This document shows positions 54,657 through 64,000 of a stretch of 64,000 nt of DNA, in pieces; the stretch's first letter is position 1; each line of letters begins with the position of its first letter. Both the position numbers and the translations under genes were made by a program. The DNA comes from Chloroflexota bacterium. Its GTDB lineage: Bacteria; Chloroflexota; Dehalococcoidia; GIF9; UBA5629. Below the pieces are notes generated by a model. That model saw nothing but the letters and a program-made list of their open reading frames with translations. It did not search any database and was not told the DNA's origin. The DNA is taken from assembly GCA_016875875.1 (NCBI GenBank), contig VGOP01000002.1, positions 1 to 64,000 on the forward strand, written 5' to 3'.

Positions 54657-56708
54657 CTATATCTTATCCTCTTTTCTTCTCGGCTGGGCGACGAAGCCAA
54701 TAGCGATTAGGGGGCTGAATACGAATGCGGTGAGTAATCTGGCTAACGTATTGATATTGAAACGCAGCATAAAGTCTGGATATCTATTCAGGTTTTCAAT
54801 GAAATCGATGTACAAGTTTGCCAGTGGTACTAGCTGGTCGCGAGGCACACGTTCCAGTGTGTCAGCGGCATCGAAAAGATAAACTGGGCCGCTTATGTAG
54901 CTGACCACGGGTAATCCCTCACGGCTGAGTGGGCCGGCATCGGTAGGAACGCCAAGCGGGGTTACTGTGGGAAACAGAAGGGTGCCATAAAGTCCGTAGC
55001 GCTGGAGCAATACGGCATAAAGGCTGATAGCCACGGGGTTCTCCTTAAAAAACACGCCCCTTGCCTCTACATAATTGCTATAAGGCCAGTTGTCGGCGAT
55101 GTGCTCGATGCACATATAAAAGAGGCTATCTGAGAGCATTCCCTCCTTGTGCCGCTCGATAAAATCATCACTGGATGGTTCTCCAACAAAATGGGAGCCG
55201 GTGAACAAGAAAACCATCGTCCGGTGGCGCTCTTCCGGTGGGACTTGGGCGTAGTAGCGGGCAAGAGCCAGAACCATGCCCACTCCGGAGCTGTCCTCTA
55301 CACCGCTGGGCCAGGGAGAGTCGAAATGGGAAGAGATGATGAAGTTTCTGTCGCTTTTGCCCGGTAGAACAGTGTAGATATTGATCGCTTCTCCACCACC
55401 TCTGGATATGGTTGCATCGAGGACTAGATTGATTTCCAATGGTCCTTCCTGCAGCCTCTTTTTAAGTATTTCACCATCTTCTTCTCGGATATACAGGCTG
55501 GGCACTGAGCGGATTTGGCCGTCATAGGGAGCGTAATAGGTAAGCGGTCCCATATTGGGATAATCTTCCAGTATGTAAACCGCGCCTACGGCACCGGCTT
55601 GTTCAAGTCTTGGGTAGATATTGAAAGAATGGAGTATCCAGCCAATGGGGTATGGATGGCTGTTGCCAGCAGCGAGATTGTCAGGGTCATAAGCCATGTA
55701 GGAGAATAGCTTCAGTTCGTTCCAGCCGATATTTATGGGCGGCAAAGATATCAGTGCCATCTTTTCTTTGACATCAACAGCCTGAAAGTCTGCTTCCGTA
55801 CCCTGGCCCAAGTAGACAAGCTGGGCAGTGATACCTTCAGGTGGTGTCTGACCGCTGTAGGGCCAGAAGTAACATTCCATTTCAGTTGGATTGTCTCCAT
55901 TAGGCTCTATAACCAGTTGCCATTTCCTCTCTTCCCAATAGTCGAATGTTGTGCTCTCTATAGTGACCGGGGGGGCTGAGCTTTTGAGCCAGGCAGTCAA
56001 ATCAGCAGCGGCGTCTTGATATGACGCCGAACCCGGTCGCCGTGGGCCAAAATCGTAGACATCCTTTATATGTCCATATATTTCATCTTCGGAGGGTTGA
56101 GCAACGCCTTCAACGAAATTGCCTGTGGTAGGTTTGGAGATGGCATAAATTGATAGAGGTATTGCGACCAGCAAGAACACCAGAACGATTGTTGAGACTA
56201 CAAAGGCGGGCTTAGTGTTAACGTTACTTGTCATCCGCCCGTAGGTTTCACTTTTGAGGCGGTAGCCGAAAATGTACAGGGCTAATCCGCCGAGGAGAAA
56301 AACGATGATCCCTGACAACAGTCCCCAGCCAGAAAAATAAGCCACATAGCCGACCGGATGTCTTACCAGGAGCCCTCCGGCAAATTTAGCCGGTAGCGAT
56401 AAGAGCGACAGAAGCGGTGAAACTGTGGTCAGGGATTCCAAGGCTAGCTGCAATAGAAACCAAGTGCCCACTCCCATCCAGGCTCTGCCCAGAAATGTCA
56501 GCCAGTTAGCCTCATTGCGGTACAGGAGATAAGCCAGGAGCAGCAAGGCTATCGGTGGGAGCAGGCCATACCATATATTTAAGAGAGCCTGCGCATAGCT
56601 TGATGTGTTACCTAATACTGCCAATAGTGCCGGAATAAGGGAGAAAAATAAGGAGAGTAGCAAGAAGGCCAGGAACTGGAGAAGCAGCCGCTTTAGATGG
56701 TTAACCAA
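54657..56708 (-). CDS. Membrane M28-type aminopeptidase-like protein
   Basis: The N-terminal ~185 residues contain about five membrane helices. The rest is a periplasmic M28-type domain with IISSHFDSPWPSGVEDSSGV (zinc His and Asp), a variant TGSHFVGEPSSDDFIERH where the family normally has adjacent glutamates, and CIEHIADNWPYSN. Near the end the usual histidine is missing: VYLFDAADTLERV. It may therefore be inactive or use altered metals. There is one further C-terminal membrane helix. Start is TTG 56708. It is transcribed toward the plus-strand genes. Confidence 0.82.
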   Translation of the reverse strand: MVNHLKRLLLQFLAFLLLSLFFSLIPALLAVLGNTSSYAQALLNIWYGLLPPIALLLLAYLLYRNEANWLTFLGRAWMGVGTWFLLQLALESLTTVSPLLSLLSLPAKFAGGLLVRHPVGYVAYFSGWGLLSGIIVFLLGGLALYIFGYRLKSETYGRMTSNVNTKPAFVVSTIVLVFLLVAIPLSIYAISKPTTGNFVEGVAQPSEDEIYGHIKDVYDFGPRRPGSASYQDAAADLTAWLKSSAPPVTIESTTFDYWEERKWQLVIEPNGDNPTEMECYFWPYSGQTPPEGITAQLVYLGQGTEADFQAVDVKEKMALISLPPINIGWNELKLFSYMAYDPDNLAAGNSHPYPIGWILHSFNIYPRLEQAGAVGAVYILEDYPNMGPLTYYAPYDGQIRSVPSLYIREEDGEILKKRLQEGPLEINLVLDATISRGGGEAINIYTVLPGKSDRNFIISSHFDSPWPSGVEDSSGVGMVLALARYYAQVPPEERHRTMVFLFTGSHFVGEPSSDDFIERHKEGMLSDSLFYMCIEHIADNWPYSNYVEARGVFFKENPVAISLYAVLLQRYGLYGTLLFPTVTPLGVPTDAGPLSREGLPVVSYISGPVYLFDAADTLERVPRDQLVPLANLYIDFIENLNRYPDFMLRFNINTLARLLTAFVFSPLIAIGFVAQPRRKEDKI

Positions 56709-56909
56709 CCTTTACTACCCCCTTGGCTGAGAAACCGTACCAGATTGAGGCCTATTGTAAACCTTTCTGTTAAACTTGTCATCATGTCTCACAATGCAAA
56801 AACAGTTTGAGAAAAGAGGGACAGGTCTTTACAGGTTGAGATATTTTGTATTTGAATTTGCTTGAGATTTGGAATCTGGTATTTCCGAAGAACTATTTGA
56901 CATGTGCAC

Positions 56910-56938
56910 TGGAAGCTAGTGGAGATAGCGAGTATAAT
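56910..56938 (+). promoter_or_regulatory. Promoter of the PAS hybrid kinase gene
   Basis: A perfect -10 TATAAT (56933-56938) with a poor -35 TGGAAG (56910-56915) and 17-bp spacer. It lies inside the longer frame that starts at 56846, so transcription supports ATG 56990 as the true start. Confidence 0.45.
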
Positions 56939-56989
56939 GAAATTCGGGCAGCGTGCGGCAATATTTATTCCTTTTTAAGGAGGTGGGAG

Positions 56990-59900
56990 ATGAAGGGCAC
57001 TGAAAAGACAAAGGGGCAGCTAATAAAAGAACTGGACTCCTTGCGTCAACGGGTTGCTGAGCTGGAGGCAATGGAAGCCGAACATGAACGCGCAGGGCAG
57101 GAGTTGAAGCTGCGAGACCAGATTTTAGAGAAAAGCATCCAGATTTTAGAAAGCGCTATCGACCCCGTCTTTCTTCATGATGTTGAGGGTAATCTCATTT
57201 ACGTTAATGAAGCAGCAGCTAAGTCGCATGGCTACACTATAGAAGAATTAATGAAAATTAATCTTTATAAGCTGGAGACCCCTGAGTCTTCAGAACTGGT
57301 CGAGCCACGCATTAAGAAAATTCTGGAACAGGGGTCAGACCTTTTTGAAGTAAGGCATTATTGTAAAGATGGCTCAGTGGTGCCATTTGAGATGCATACT
57401 AGAACTATTGAAGTAGATGGGAACACCTTCTTTTTCACTGCTGCGCGTGATATCAGCGAGCGCAAGCGAGTTGAGGAGACGTTGCGAGATAGAGAAGAGA
57501 GATACAGGTATCTCTTTGAACATAGCCAGGTCGCTAATGCCTTAGTCGGATTAGATGGAAAAATCATTGATGCCAATGAGTCAGCTGCGGCACTCTATGG
57601 ATATGACAAGAGTGAGGTAATCGGTAAAGATTTGCTGGAATTTATCTCCCCGGAGAGTAAGGCAAAGGTAGCGGAGGCCTTTGCTCAAGGTTTACAGCAT
57701 ACCCCTGCTGAATCTGTGGATGTTGATGTCATTGCCAAAGGGGACATCCGAACCTTTTTCTACCCGGGAGGTTACCATTTGGTATTTGAAGGCGGTAAGG
57801 AGATAGGATTTTTAATTAGTGCAGTCGATGTGACCGAGCGCAAGAAGGCAGAGGAAGCCTTAAGACATTCGGAGGAGAGATATCGGACTATACTTGAGGA
57901 GATGGAGGATGGTTACTTTGAAGTTGACCTTGCTGGCAACTTCATTTTTGTTAATGATGCACTATGTCGCCAGCTAGGGTATTCCAGGGAAGAGCTGATA
58001 GGTATGAACTACCGAGCTATCATCGCTAGTGATGATGTCAAGAACGTTTATAGAGCTTTTAATCAGATCTACAGGGAAGGTCAGCCAATTAGAGATTTCA
58101 ATTTTAAAACCGTTCGAAAAGATGACAGTATTGGGCATGGCGAGCTCGCAGTTTTCCCCTTACGAGACGAAAAGGGCGAGATAATCGGCTTTAGGGGAGT
58201 CGGCCGTGATATCGCTGAACGCCTGCAGATGGAGGACGCTTTAAGGCGGTCAGAGGAGAGATATAGGACTGTTTTAGAGGAAATGGAAGAGGCTTACTAT
58301 GAGATGGACCTTGCCGGCAACTTCACGTTCTTCAGTGATGCACTGTGTCACCATTTAGGCTATTCCAGAGAAGAGCTAATGGGGATGAACTACCGGGTTT
58401 TCACACCCCCTGAGAATATCAAAAAAGTGTTTGAGACCTATAACAATGTGTATCGTACAGGTGAGTCGATTAAAATGTTTCCTATGGAACGGATTAGAAA
58501 GGACGGAACGCGAAAACTTGCCGAAGCCTCGGTCTTTCCTTTACGAAATGACAAGGGCGAAATAATTGGCTTTCGGGGAGTCGGCCGTGATGTCACCGAG
58601 CGCCTGCAGATGATTGAAGCTTTAAGGCGGTCGGAAGAGCGATACCGTACGATGCTTGACGAAATGAAAGAGGCCTACTATGAGGTGGACCTTGCCGGCA
58701 ACTTCACTTTCTTTAGCGATGCACTGTGTCAGCAGTTAGGCTATTCCAGGGAAGAGCTAACGGGGATGAGCTACAAGGCTTACACGCCATCTGAGAATAC
58801 CAAAAAGGTGTTTGAGGCCTACAATAAGGTGTATCGCACTGGTGAGCCACTCAAATTGTTTCATTCGGAACAGATTAGAAAGGACGGAACGCGAATACTC
58901 ACCGAGGACGCGGTCTTCCCTCTGCGAGATGAAAACGGCGGAATCATCGGATTTCGGGGGGTCAGCCGCGACATCACCGAGCGTAAGCTAGCTGAGGAGG
59001 CATTGCAGGAGTCTGAAGAGAAATTCCGAACCCTGGCAGAAGAGTCACCAAACATGATTTTCATTAACAAGATGGGGCCAGTAGTTTATGCCAATATGAA
59101 ATGTGAAGAAGTCATGGGTTACACGAGGGAAGAGTTGTGCTCTCACGATTTCGACTTCATAACACTGATTGCGCCCGAATTTAGGGAACAGGTGAGGGTA
59201 GCTTTCGAGCGTCATAAGAAAGGATTCGAGTCCGAACAACTAGAATATACGCTTCTCACTAAAGATGGAAGACGAGTCAACTCGATACTGGCTACAAAGC
59301 TGATCACATACGGTGGAGGGCACGCTATTCTGGGGATGATAACTGACATCACCGAGCGCAAGAAGGCAGAACAAGAACTAAGGCAACTGGAGCAGAGGGC
59401 TCAGTTCTCCAGTCGCTTGGCTTCTGTTGGTGAGTTGGCATCAGGTGTCGCCCACGAGATAAATAACCCTCTCACCGCAGTGATTGGTTATGCCCACTTG
59501 CTATTAGATAGAAAAGATATCCCTGAGGATATAAGGCGAGATGTGGAAGTTATTAATGAAGGCGCTCAGCGGGTAGCCGGAATTATCAGAAAAATGCTTA
59601 TCTTCGCCCGTCAGACCAAGCCGGAACGGACATATGTTGATGTTAACGAAATCATAAACACCACGCTTGACCTGCGAGCTTATTCTTTGCAGAACAATAA
59701 TGTAAAGGTTGTCCTCCAGCTTGACCCTGATTTGCCCATGACTGTCGCTGACCCCGGTCAACTCCAGCAGGTGTTTCTCAATTTAATTATGAATGCCGAA
59801 ACAGAGGTCAAATTAGCCCACGGTGGCGGCAAGCTGGCAATTAAGACAGAGGAGATGGATAACAACATAAGAGTGTCTTTTAAAGACAATGGTCTGGGGA

Positions 59901-60508
59901 TAGCCAAGGAAAATCTTGAGAAGATATTTAACCCCTTCTTCACCACTAGAAAGGTAGGTCAAGGGACAGGGCTTGGCTTGAGCGTCTGTCATGGCATAGT
60001 AAACGAACATAAAGGCAGGATATGGGCTGAAAGCCACCTAGGCAAAGGCGCTACCTTAATTGTGGAATTGCCCATAGTTACTGAGCACAAGCAGTTGGAG
60101 ATGCCTGAGCCTGTCATCGAAGAGCCTCATAAGGTGCTCAAGGCTAAGATACTGGTGGTAGATGATGAGGCGGTGATAAGACAGTTCGTAAGCCAGATGC
60201 TGATGGATGAAGGGCATGAGGTGGAAGCTTTAGATAGCGCTGAAGATGCGTTGGAACAGGTTAAGAGTAAGGAGTACCAGGTCATCATGCTGGATATCAA
60301 GATGCCGGGCATGAATGGCATTGAGTTGTACAGGCATTTTCAAAAGATATCACTGGCTTTGGCTGAGAGGGTAGTTTTTATAACCGGCGATGTTATGGGA
60401 GCGAGCACCATGGCCTTTCTTTCCAAGACCAAAGCGCCTTATATTATCAAGCCGTTTGATGCCAAGCAGTTGAAGATAGAGGTAAACCGCATATTAGTCA
60501 GGGGGTGA
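56990..60508 (+). CDS. Cytoplasmic hybrid histidine kinase with six PAS domains
   Basis: 1172 residues, no membrane helices. An N-terminal coiled coil (1-45) is followed by PAS domains at about 45-160, 170-285, 290-412, 417-540, 545-667 and 672-795. Domains 3-5 are near-copies (RRSEERYRT..., LAGNFTFFSDALC) with a 381-bp DNA period. Then HisKA with GVAHEINNPL (His ~820), HATPase (VFLNLIMNAE, FKDNGLGI, GTGLGLSV) and a C-terminal receiver (ILVVDDEAVIRQF, MLDIKMPGMNG Asp ~1101, IIKPFD). ATG 56990 follows AAGGAGGTGGGAG. Its regulator partner is not in view. Confidence 0.93.
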   Translation: MKGTEKTKGQLIKELDSLRQRVAELEAMEAEHERAGQELKLRDQILEKSIQILESAIDPVFLHDVEGNLIYVNEAAAKSHGYTIEELMKINLYKLETPESSELVEPRIKKILEQGSDLFEVRHYCKDGSVVPFEMHTRTIEVDGNTFFFTAARDISERKRVEETLRDREERYRYLFEHSQVANALVGLDGKIIDANESAAALYGYDKSEVIGKDLLEFISPESKAKVAEAFAQGLQHTPAESVDVDVIAKGDIRTFFYPGGYHLVFEGGKEIGFLISAVDVTERKKAEEALRHSEERYRTILEEMEDGYFEVDLAGNFIFVNDALCRQLGYSREELIGMNYRAIIASDDVKNVYRAFNQIYREGQPIRDFNFKTVRKDDSIGHGELAVFPLRDEKGEIIGFRGVGRDIAERLQMEDALRRSEERYRTVLEEMEEAYYEMDLAGNFTFFSDALCHHLGYSREELMGMNYRVFTPPENIKKVFETYNNVYRTGESIKMFPMERIRKDGTRKLAEASVFPLRNDKGEIIGFRGVGRDVTERLQMIEALRRSEERYRTMLDEMKEAYYEVDLAGNFTFFSDALCQQLGYSREELTGMSYKAYTPSENTKKVFEAYNKVYRTGEPLKLFHSEQIRKDGTRILTEDAVFPLRDENGGIIGFRGVSRDITERKLAEEALQESEEKFRTLAEESPNMIFINKMGPVVYANMKCEEVMGYTREELCSHDFDFITLIAPEFREQVRVAFERHKKGFESEQLEYTLLTKDGRRVNSILATKLITYGGGHAILGMITDITERKKAEQELRQLEQRAQFSSRLASVGELASGVAHEINNPLTAVIGYAHLLLDRKDIPEDIRRDVEVINEGAQRVAGIIRKMLIFARQTKPERTYVDVNEIINTTLDLRAYSLQNNNVKVVLQLDPDLPMTVADPGQLQQVFLNLIMNAETEVKLAHGGGKLAIKTEEMDNNIRVSFKDNGLGIAKENLEKIFNPFFTTRKVGQGTGLGLSVCHGIVNEHKGRIWAESHLGKGATLIVELPIVTEHKQLEMPEPVIEEPHKVLKAKILVVDDEAVIRQFVSQMLMDEGHEVEALDSAEDALEQVKSKEYQVIMLDIKMPGMNGIELYRHFQKISLALAERVVFITGDVMGASTMAFLSKTKAPYIIKPFDAKQLKIEVNRILVRG

Positions 60509-60535
60509 CTTGCTGAAACTCATCCTAACCCGGCG

Positions 60536-60554
60536 TCTCTCTTCAAGCGAGAGA
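60536..60554. terminator. Weak bidirectional hairpin between kinase and recO
   Basis: TCTCTC-TTCAAGC-GAGAGA followed by ATTTTG. It lies between converging genes. The stem is only 6 bp and the T-run short. Confidence 0.3.
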
Positions 60555-60563
60555 ATTTTGGCT

Positions 60564-61334
60564 CTATTTGTGCTGCCTTTCCTGCTTTAGCTTGTCAAGC
60601 CAGGCTGTTGATTTGAGCTGCCTTTCCAGAAGGTATTTGAGATATTCCCGCATCAGTTGTTCCAGCTCCGTGGCTAGCTCTGGATTTATTTTTACTCGCC
60701 TAGCAGTGGCAAAGTCGCAATTCTGCCACAGGCGCAGCACCTTTAAGGCATTTAGGGATAGTGGGCGCGCCACTGGCTCGTGAAAACCGCAATCGTGGCA
60801 GAGGACACCACCTTGGCTGGGACTGAAGAAATTGGTCTCCGGCTTCAAAGGTAAATTGCATTCTGTACATTGCTGTAGCTGGGGACGATAGCCGAGATGG
60901 TCGAGAAGGTGAAGTTCAAAATAGCGTAGAATAGGCTCGCAATCGTTGGACTGGGACAACTGTTGTAGGGCTTCCAACATCAGGTCAAAGAGGCGGCGGT
61001 CTTCGATGCGCTCGCCGGTAAAGGAGTCAACCAGTTCTGCGATGTAGAGACCGCATGAAATACGTTCTAAATCATCCTTTATGGCCAAAAAGTTATTGAT
61101 GGTCTGGGCTTGAGTGATGATGTCGAGGTTGCGGCCCCGAGCCAGCATCAGGTGGCTGTGAGTGAGAAGCTCTACGTGGCCGCCCAGCTTGCTTTGGGGA
61201 CGGCGTGTCCCTTTGGCTACTGCTTTCAGTTTGCCCAGTTCAGGTGTATAAAGGGTAAGTATTCTATCGGCTTCGCCCAGCTTAATTCGCTTGATGATAA
61301 TAGCTTCTGTTTGGTAAACGCGGGGTGCCGTCAT
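60564..61334 (-). CDS. recO: DNA repair protein RecO
   Basis: 256 residues: N-terminal OB-fold (VYQTEAIIIKRIKLGEADRI, LTLYTPELGKLKAVAKGTRR), a helical domain (ISCGLYIAELVDSFTGERIE) and a zinc-ribbon CTECNLPLKPE ... VLCHDCG. Acts with RecR in loading RecA. Last of four genes in the dnaX operon. Confidence 0.92.
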   Translation of the reverse strand: MTAPRVYQTEAIIIKRIKLGEADRILTLYTPELGKLKAVAKGTRRPQSKLGGHVELLTHSHLMLARGRNLDIITQAQTINNFLAIKDDLERISCGLYIAELVDSFTGERIEDRRLFDLMLEALQQLSQSNDCEPILRYFELHLLDHLGYRPQLQQCTECNLPLKPETNFFSPSQGGVLCHDCGFHEPVARPLSLNALKVLRLWQNCDFATARRVKINPELATELEQLMREYLKYLLERQLKSTAWLDKLKQERQHK

Positions 61335-61346
61335 AATCTACGTTGG

Positions 61347-61958
61347 TTACATTTCTTGCCTGCCTTCTAAGGCACGGCTAAGGGTGACATCATCAGCATA
61401 TTCCAGGTCACCACCGTAGGGTAAACCGCGAGCCAGCCGGGTGACTCGAATACCAAGCGGGGCAATCAGGCGCTGGAGGTACATGGCGGTGGCTTCTCCT
61501 TCTATGTTGGGATTGGTTGCCAGTATCACCTCTGTCACCAGGCCGGCGTTGAGGCGTGATAACAGCTCATTAACTTTCAGCTCATCAGGACCTATCCCGT
61601 CGGTCGGGGCGATGACGCCGTGAAGCACATGGTAAAGTCCTTTGTATTTTCTGGTGCGTTCCAGGGGAAGGATATCTATAGGCTCTTCGACGATGCAGAT
61701 TTTGGTACGGTCGCGTTCTTCATCGCGGCAGATAGTGCAGGGGTCGGAATCGGTGATATTGAGACAAATGGAACACAAAACCATTTTTTCTTTTAGGTTT
61801 TTGATAGCGTCAGCTAAGGCACCAACTTCATTTGCAGGTGCTCGGAGCAGATAATAGGTCAGCCGCTGGGCACTTTTGGGCCCTATACCTGGCAGCTTGT
61901 TGAGTTCTTCTATTAATCTGGCTATGGGTTCGGCAGCGGGCATTAAATCAGTGCTCAA
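61347..61958 (-). CDS. recR: Recombination protein RecR
   Basis: 203 residues, as usual for RecR. It has [19 protein letters not shown] (helix-hairpin-helix), a zinc finger ([18 protein letters not shown]) and a Toprim domain ([28 protein letters not shown]). TTG 61958 is chosen: GGAGG is eight bases upstream. A later ATG (61943) is the alternative. The gene lies 13 bases after ebfC. Confidence 0.95.
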   Translation of the reverse strand: MSTDLMPAAEPIARLIEELNKLPGIGPKSAQRLTYYLLRAPANEVGALADAIKNLKEKMVLCSICLNITDSDPCTICRDEERDRTKICIVEEPIDILPLERTRKYKGLYHVLHGVIAPTDGIGPDELKVNELLSRLNAGLVTEVILATNPNIEGEATAMYLQRLIAPLGIRVTRLARGLPYGGDLEYADDVTLSRALEGRQEM

Positions 61959-61971
61959 AAGTCTTGCCTCC

Positions 61972-62277
61972 TTAGAACAGCCCCGGAATCTTGAGTCCAC
62001 CGGTTATACTGCTCAGGTGGCTGGCAGCGAGCTCCTGGGATTTTTGAATAGCTTCATTCACTGCTGCCACGACCAGGTCCTCGAGCATCTCAGCATCTTC
62101 AGCGTTTATAACTGCTGGCGATATACTCACTGAGCGAATTCTTTGCTGGCCATCAACCACTATCTTGATGGCTCCGCCTCCTGAGCTTACTTCAGCAGTC
62201 ATATCAGCTAGCTCTTGCTGAGCCTTGGCTAGCTTAGCCTGTAATTCCTGTGCCTGGCGTAAAACAAACTTGTTCAT
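61972..62277 (-). CDS. ebfC: Nucleoid-associated protein YbaB/EbfC
   Basis: 101 residues: a coiled N-terminal helix ([20 protein letters not shown]), then the YbaB core [20 protein letters not shown] and [16 protein letters not shown]. It binds DNA as a dimer. Its start overlaps the dnaX stop by four bases; the standard dnaX-ebfC-recR order is kept. Confidence 0.95.
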   Translation of the reverse strand: MNKFVLRQAQELQAKLAKAQQELADMTAEVSSGGGAIKIVVDGQQRIRSVSISPAVINAEDAEMLEDLVVAAVNEAIQKSQELAASHLSSITGGLKIPGLF

Positions 62278-63896
62278 TCCTCCTCCGTTCTGGGCTTCCT
62301 GCCAACAACTTTAGCTCCATAGCTTTCTTTAGCAGTTTTCACTAGAGGGCTCTCTGTTTCCATTTTGACTTTCCCGCTGGGGTTAGTAAGAACGCAACGC
62401 ACCTGATAGGAACGTCCGAAGACCTCTCGTAGCTTCTTTTCCACCAGATGCCTATACTTGGGGTCTTCGATATATTTCTTGTGAAATTCGTGATAAAAAC
62501 CTAATATTAAAGTGTTATCTTCAATAGCTAGAGGTTCGCAAGCGCTACGTAAAAAGGCATCCAGGTTGCCTTTCGAGCCCTCACCGCGCATGGCATTAAC
62601 AAAATCTTTCCAGCGGTCGCGCAGTTGGTCGATTTCTGGAGAAGACATCGCCTCCGGAGTTCCCTTGGTTCCGCTTGGTTCCGCTTCAATTTCAGTGCTT
62701 TCTGCTGGCGTCGGAGCTTTAGCCTTTGGAGCCGACCTGGTTGATTTGGTTGGTCGGCTAGCCACCGTGGCCAGCTTTTCTGACTCAGACTGTTTAGGTT
62801 TGACCAACTGCTTGTCTCCGGCCACAGACAATATGCAGTCAACGAGGGCCAATTCTAAGGGTAGAGGGGAATAGTTATCCAGGCGAAGGTCTATCTCACC
62901 GAAGCGCTTGACTGCTGTCAGCAGGTAATCCAGGCTGGCGTTTGCTGCCAGCTCTTTAATTTCAATTAAGTCGTCGCTGGTAACATCAATCACTTCTTCT
63001 GAGCCAGACTTAACCAGAAGCATCTCTCGGAGATAATCCACCAGTTCACGATTAAATTGGCGGAGGTCAAGTCCGTCACTGGTGATGCTGTTAATGGTCT
63101 TAAGACCGGCAGTGATATCTTTATTGACGATATTTTTGGCTAACTCTCCAATACGCAGGTCTCCACTAATGCCTAGCATCTCTTGTACCTGGTGCAGCTC
63201 GATCTCATGCCCATAGTAGGTAACCAGTTGCTCCAGTAGATTTTCGGCGTCGCGGAGGCTGCCGGTAGTTACTTTGGCAATAAGCCTTAAGGCTTCGGGC
63301 ACAATATGCACATCCTCTTTTTCGCAGACAAGATTGAGCTTGGAGATAACTGATGATTGGGAGAGACGGTGGAAATCAAACCGCTGACATCGTGATAGGA
63401 TGGTTGGCAGGACTTTGTGAGGTTCCGTAGTTGCCAGAATGAATATAGCGTGGGGAGGTGGCTCCTCCAGGGTCTTAAGGAAGGCATTGGACGCTTCTTT
63501 AGTTATCATGTGGACTTCGTCTATAATGTAGACCTTGTAGCGAGCCAGATTTGGAGAATAATTGACTTTTTCTCTCAGGTCACGAATTTCATCAATGCCC
63601 CTGTTGCTAGCTGCGTCTATTTCTATGATATCAGGAGCGCTACCTTCGTTAATTGCCTTACACAATGCGCAGCCATTGCACGGCTCGCCCTCCTCGGGGT
63701 TTAGGCAGTTTATTGCCTTAGCCAGGATGCGTCCAGTGCTAGTCTTACCGGTGCCTCGTGGACCACAGAAAAGATAGGCATGGGCTACTCGCCCGCTAGC
63801 TACAGCGTGACGCAGTGTTTGGGTAACATGCTCTTGTCCTACTACTTGAGACAAGGTCTGGGGGCGCCATTTGCGGTAGAAAACTTGGGAAGTCAT
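62274..63896 (-). CDS. dnaX: DNA polymerase III subunit gamma/tau
   Basis: 540 residues: AAA+ domain with Walker A GPRGTGKTSTGRILAKAINC, a cysteine zinc motif (CNGCALCKAI), Walker B VYIIDEVHMITKEASNAFL and sensor ATTEPHKVLPTILSRCQRFD, then domain III and a tau-type C-terminus. The linker (SESEKLATVASRPTKSTRSA) is low complexity. No programmed frameshift A-run is evident. The start may lie on a nearly leaderless mRNA: a TATAAT box ends ten bases before the ATG. Confidence 0.95.
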   Translation of the reverse strand: MTSQVFYRKWRPQTLSQVVGQEHVTQTLRHAVASGRVAHAYLFCGPRGTGKTSTGRILAKAINCLNPEEGEPCNGCALCKAINEGSAPDIIEIDAASNRGIDEIRDLREKVNYSPNLARYKVYIIDEVHMITKEASNAFLKTLEEPPPHAIFILATTEPHKVLPTILSRCQRFDFHRLSQSSVISKLNLVCEKEDVHIVPEALRLIAKVTTGSLRDAENLLEQLVTYYGHEIELHQVQEMLGISGDLRIGELAKNIVNKDITAGLKTINSITSDGLDLRQFNRELVDYLREMLLVKSGSEEVIDVTSDDLIEIKELAANASLDYLLTAVKRFGEIDLRLDNYSPLPLELALVDCILSVAGDKQLVKPKQSESEKLATVASRPTKSTRSAPKAKAPTPAESTEIEAEPSGTKGTPEAMSSPEIDQLRDRWKDFVNAMRGEGSKGNLDAFLRSACEPLAIEDNTLILGFYHEFHKKYIEDPKYRHLVEKKLREVFGRSYQVRCVLTNPSGKVKMETESPLVKTAKESYGAKVVGRKPRTEEE

Positions 63897-63905
63897 GCTG
63901 CCCTT

Positions 63906-63934
63906 ATTATACTCTATGTGTGCTGATTCCTAAA
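63906..63934 (-). promoter_or_regulatory. Promoter of the dnaX-ebfC-recR-recO operon
   Basis: -10 TATAAT (63911-63906) with weak -35 TTTAGG (63934-63929), spacer 17. Predicted start of transcription is about 63899, three bases before the ATG; AAGGG between them could serve as SD only on a longer transcript. Confidence 0.5.
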
Positions 63935-63972
63935 GAGTTTGGTTAATAATTTTTGAACTCATCTCTCTTAAT

Positions 63973-64000
63973 TCCCCTCTCCTTTCAAGGAAAGGGGGGA
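63973..64000. repeat. Partial hairpin repeat at the right edge
   Basis: CCCCTCTCCTTTC-AAG-GAAAGGGGGG makes an imperfect stem, like the one at 28839-28865. It may continue beyond the window. Confidence 0.5.

Noticed and set aside
56897-56938. TTGACA and TATAAT as one promoter of the PAS kinase
   Set aside because: The two boxes are 30 bp apart, too far for a sigma-70 promoter; only the -10 was kept.
62274-62900. Programmed frameshift in dnaX for a gamma product
   Set aside because: No A-rich slippery run with a following stop was seen in the linker region.

Overview
The window looks like part of a chromosome from an anaerobic, moderate-GC bacterium, most likely Chloroflexota of the Dehalococcoidia type. 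This is an inference from gene content: an ECF sigma factor paired with a DUF5667 protein, lactate/glycolate-type FAD oxidase with HdrD-like iron-sulfur proteins, a high-molecular-weight rubredoxin and flavodiiron protein, a short SufCB pair, and dispersed short hairpin repeats. No rRNA, tRNA, CRISPR array or integrase was found. Many genes start with GTG or TTG behind good Shine-Dalgarno (SD) sequences, and several sigma-70-type promoters are readable.

Layout. 1-1.4 kb: ECF sigma factor and a partial DUF5667 protein with a PTPEPT minisatellite. 1.5-6 kb: Fe-S/FAD oxidoreductase operon plus a DUF169 protein. 6-10.4 kb: a LOG-like protein, enolase, an MBL hydrolase, queF and gap, all on the minus strand. 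10.5-16.8 kb: a ThyA-like protein, rlmB, an NYN protein, typA and recN. 16.8-24.4 kb: an accessory region in which the 3' ends of two flanking genes (recN and a secreted esterase) recur as short in-frame remnants between cargo modules. The cargo is a cupin; a HhH-GPD-type glycosylase-like protein, a zinc protein and an Nmad3-type protein; TcmP with a DUF5131 protein; and a DEAD helicase/RRM/S21/zinc-ribbon operon. 24.4-33.6 kb: the esterase, an FAD oxidoreductase, FKBP, a flavoprotein, pth, ligA, a cyclase, NfeD-like and hotdog proteins.

33.8-54.6 kb is about 21 kb, all on the plus strand, that reads as one oxygen-defence, iron-sulfur and sulfur-handling district. In order: PerR-like regulator, selenocysteine-type glutaredoxin, TrxB, rubrerythrin-thioesterase fusion, a cysteine desulfurase lacking the PLP lysine, IscU, TusA, a ferritin-like protein, SufC, SufB, flavin reductase-rubredoxin, a hemerythrin/PAS protein, a flavodiiron protein, a selenocysteine-type rhodanese lipoprotein, CopA-YHS, a double ferritin-like protein, desulforedoxin, superoxide dismutase, Rieske, PfpI, DOMON, WrbA and a molybdopterin protein with a small heme-type anchor. 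Together they would reduce O2, superoxide and peroxide, repair or rebuild Fe-S clusters, and handle copper and iron. Two in-frame UGA codons, each followed by a hairpin with a similar loop at nearly the same distance, suggest selenocysteine use.

54.6-64 kb: a membrane M28-type peptidase, a hybrid kinase with six PAS domains (three of them tandem duplicates), and the dnaX-ebfC-recR-recO operon.
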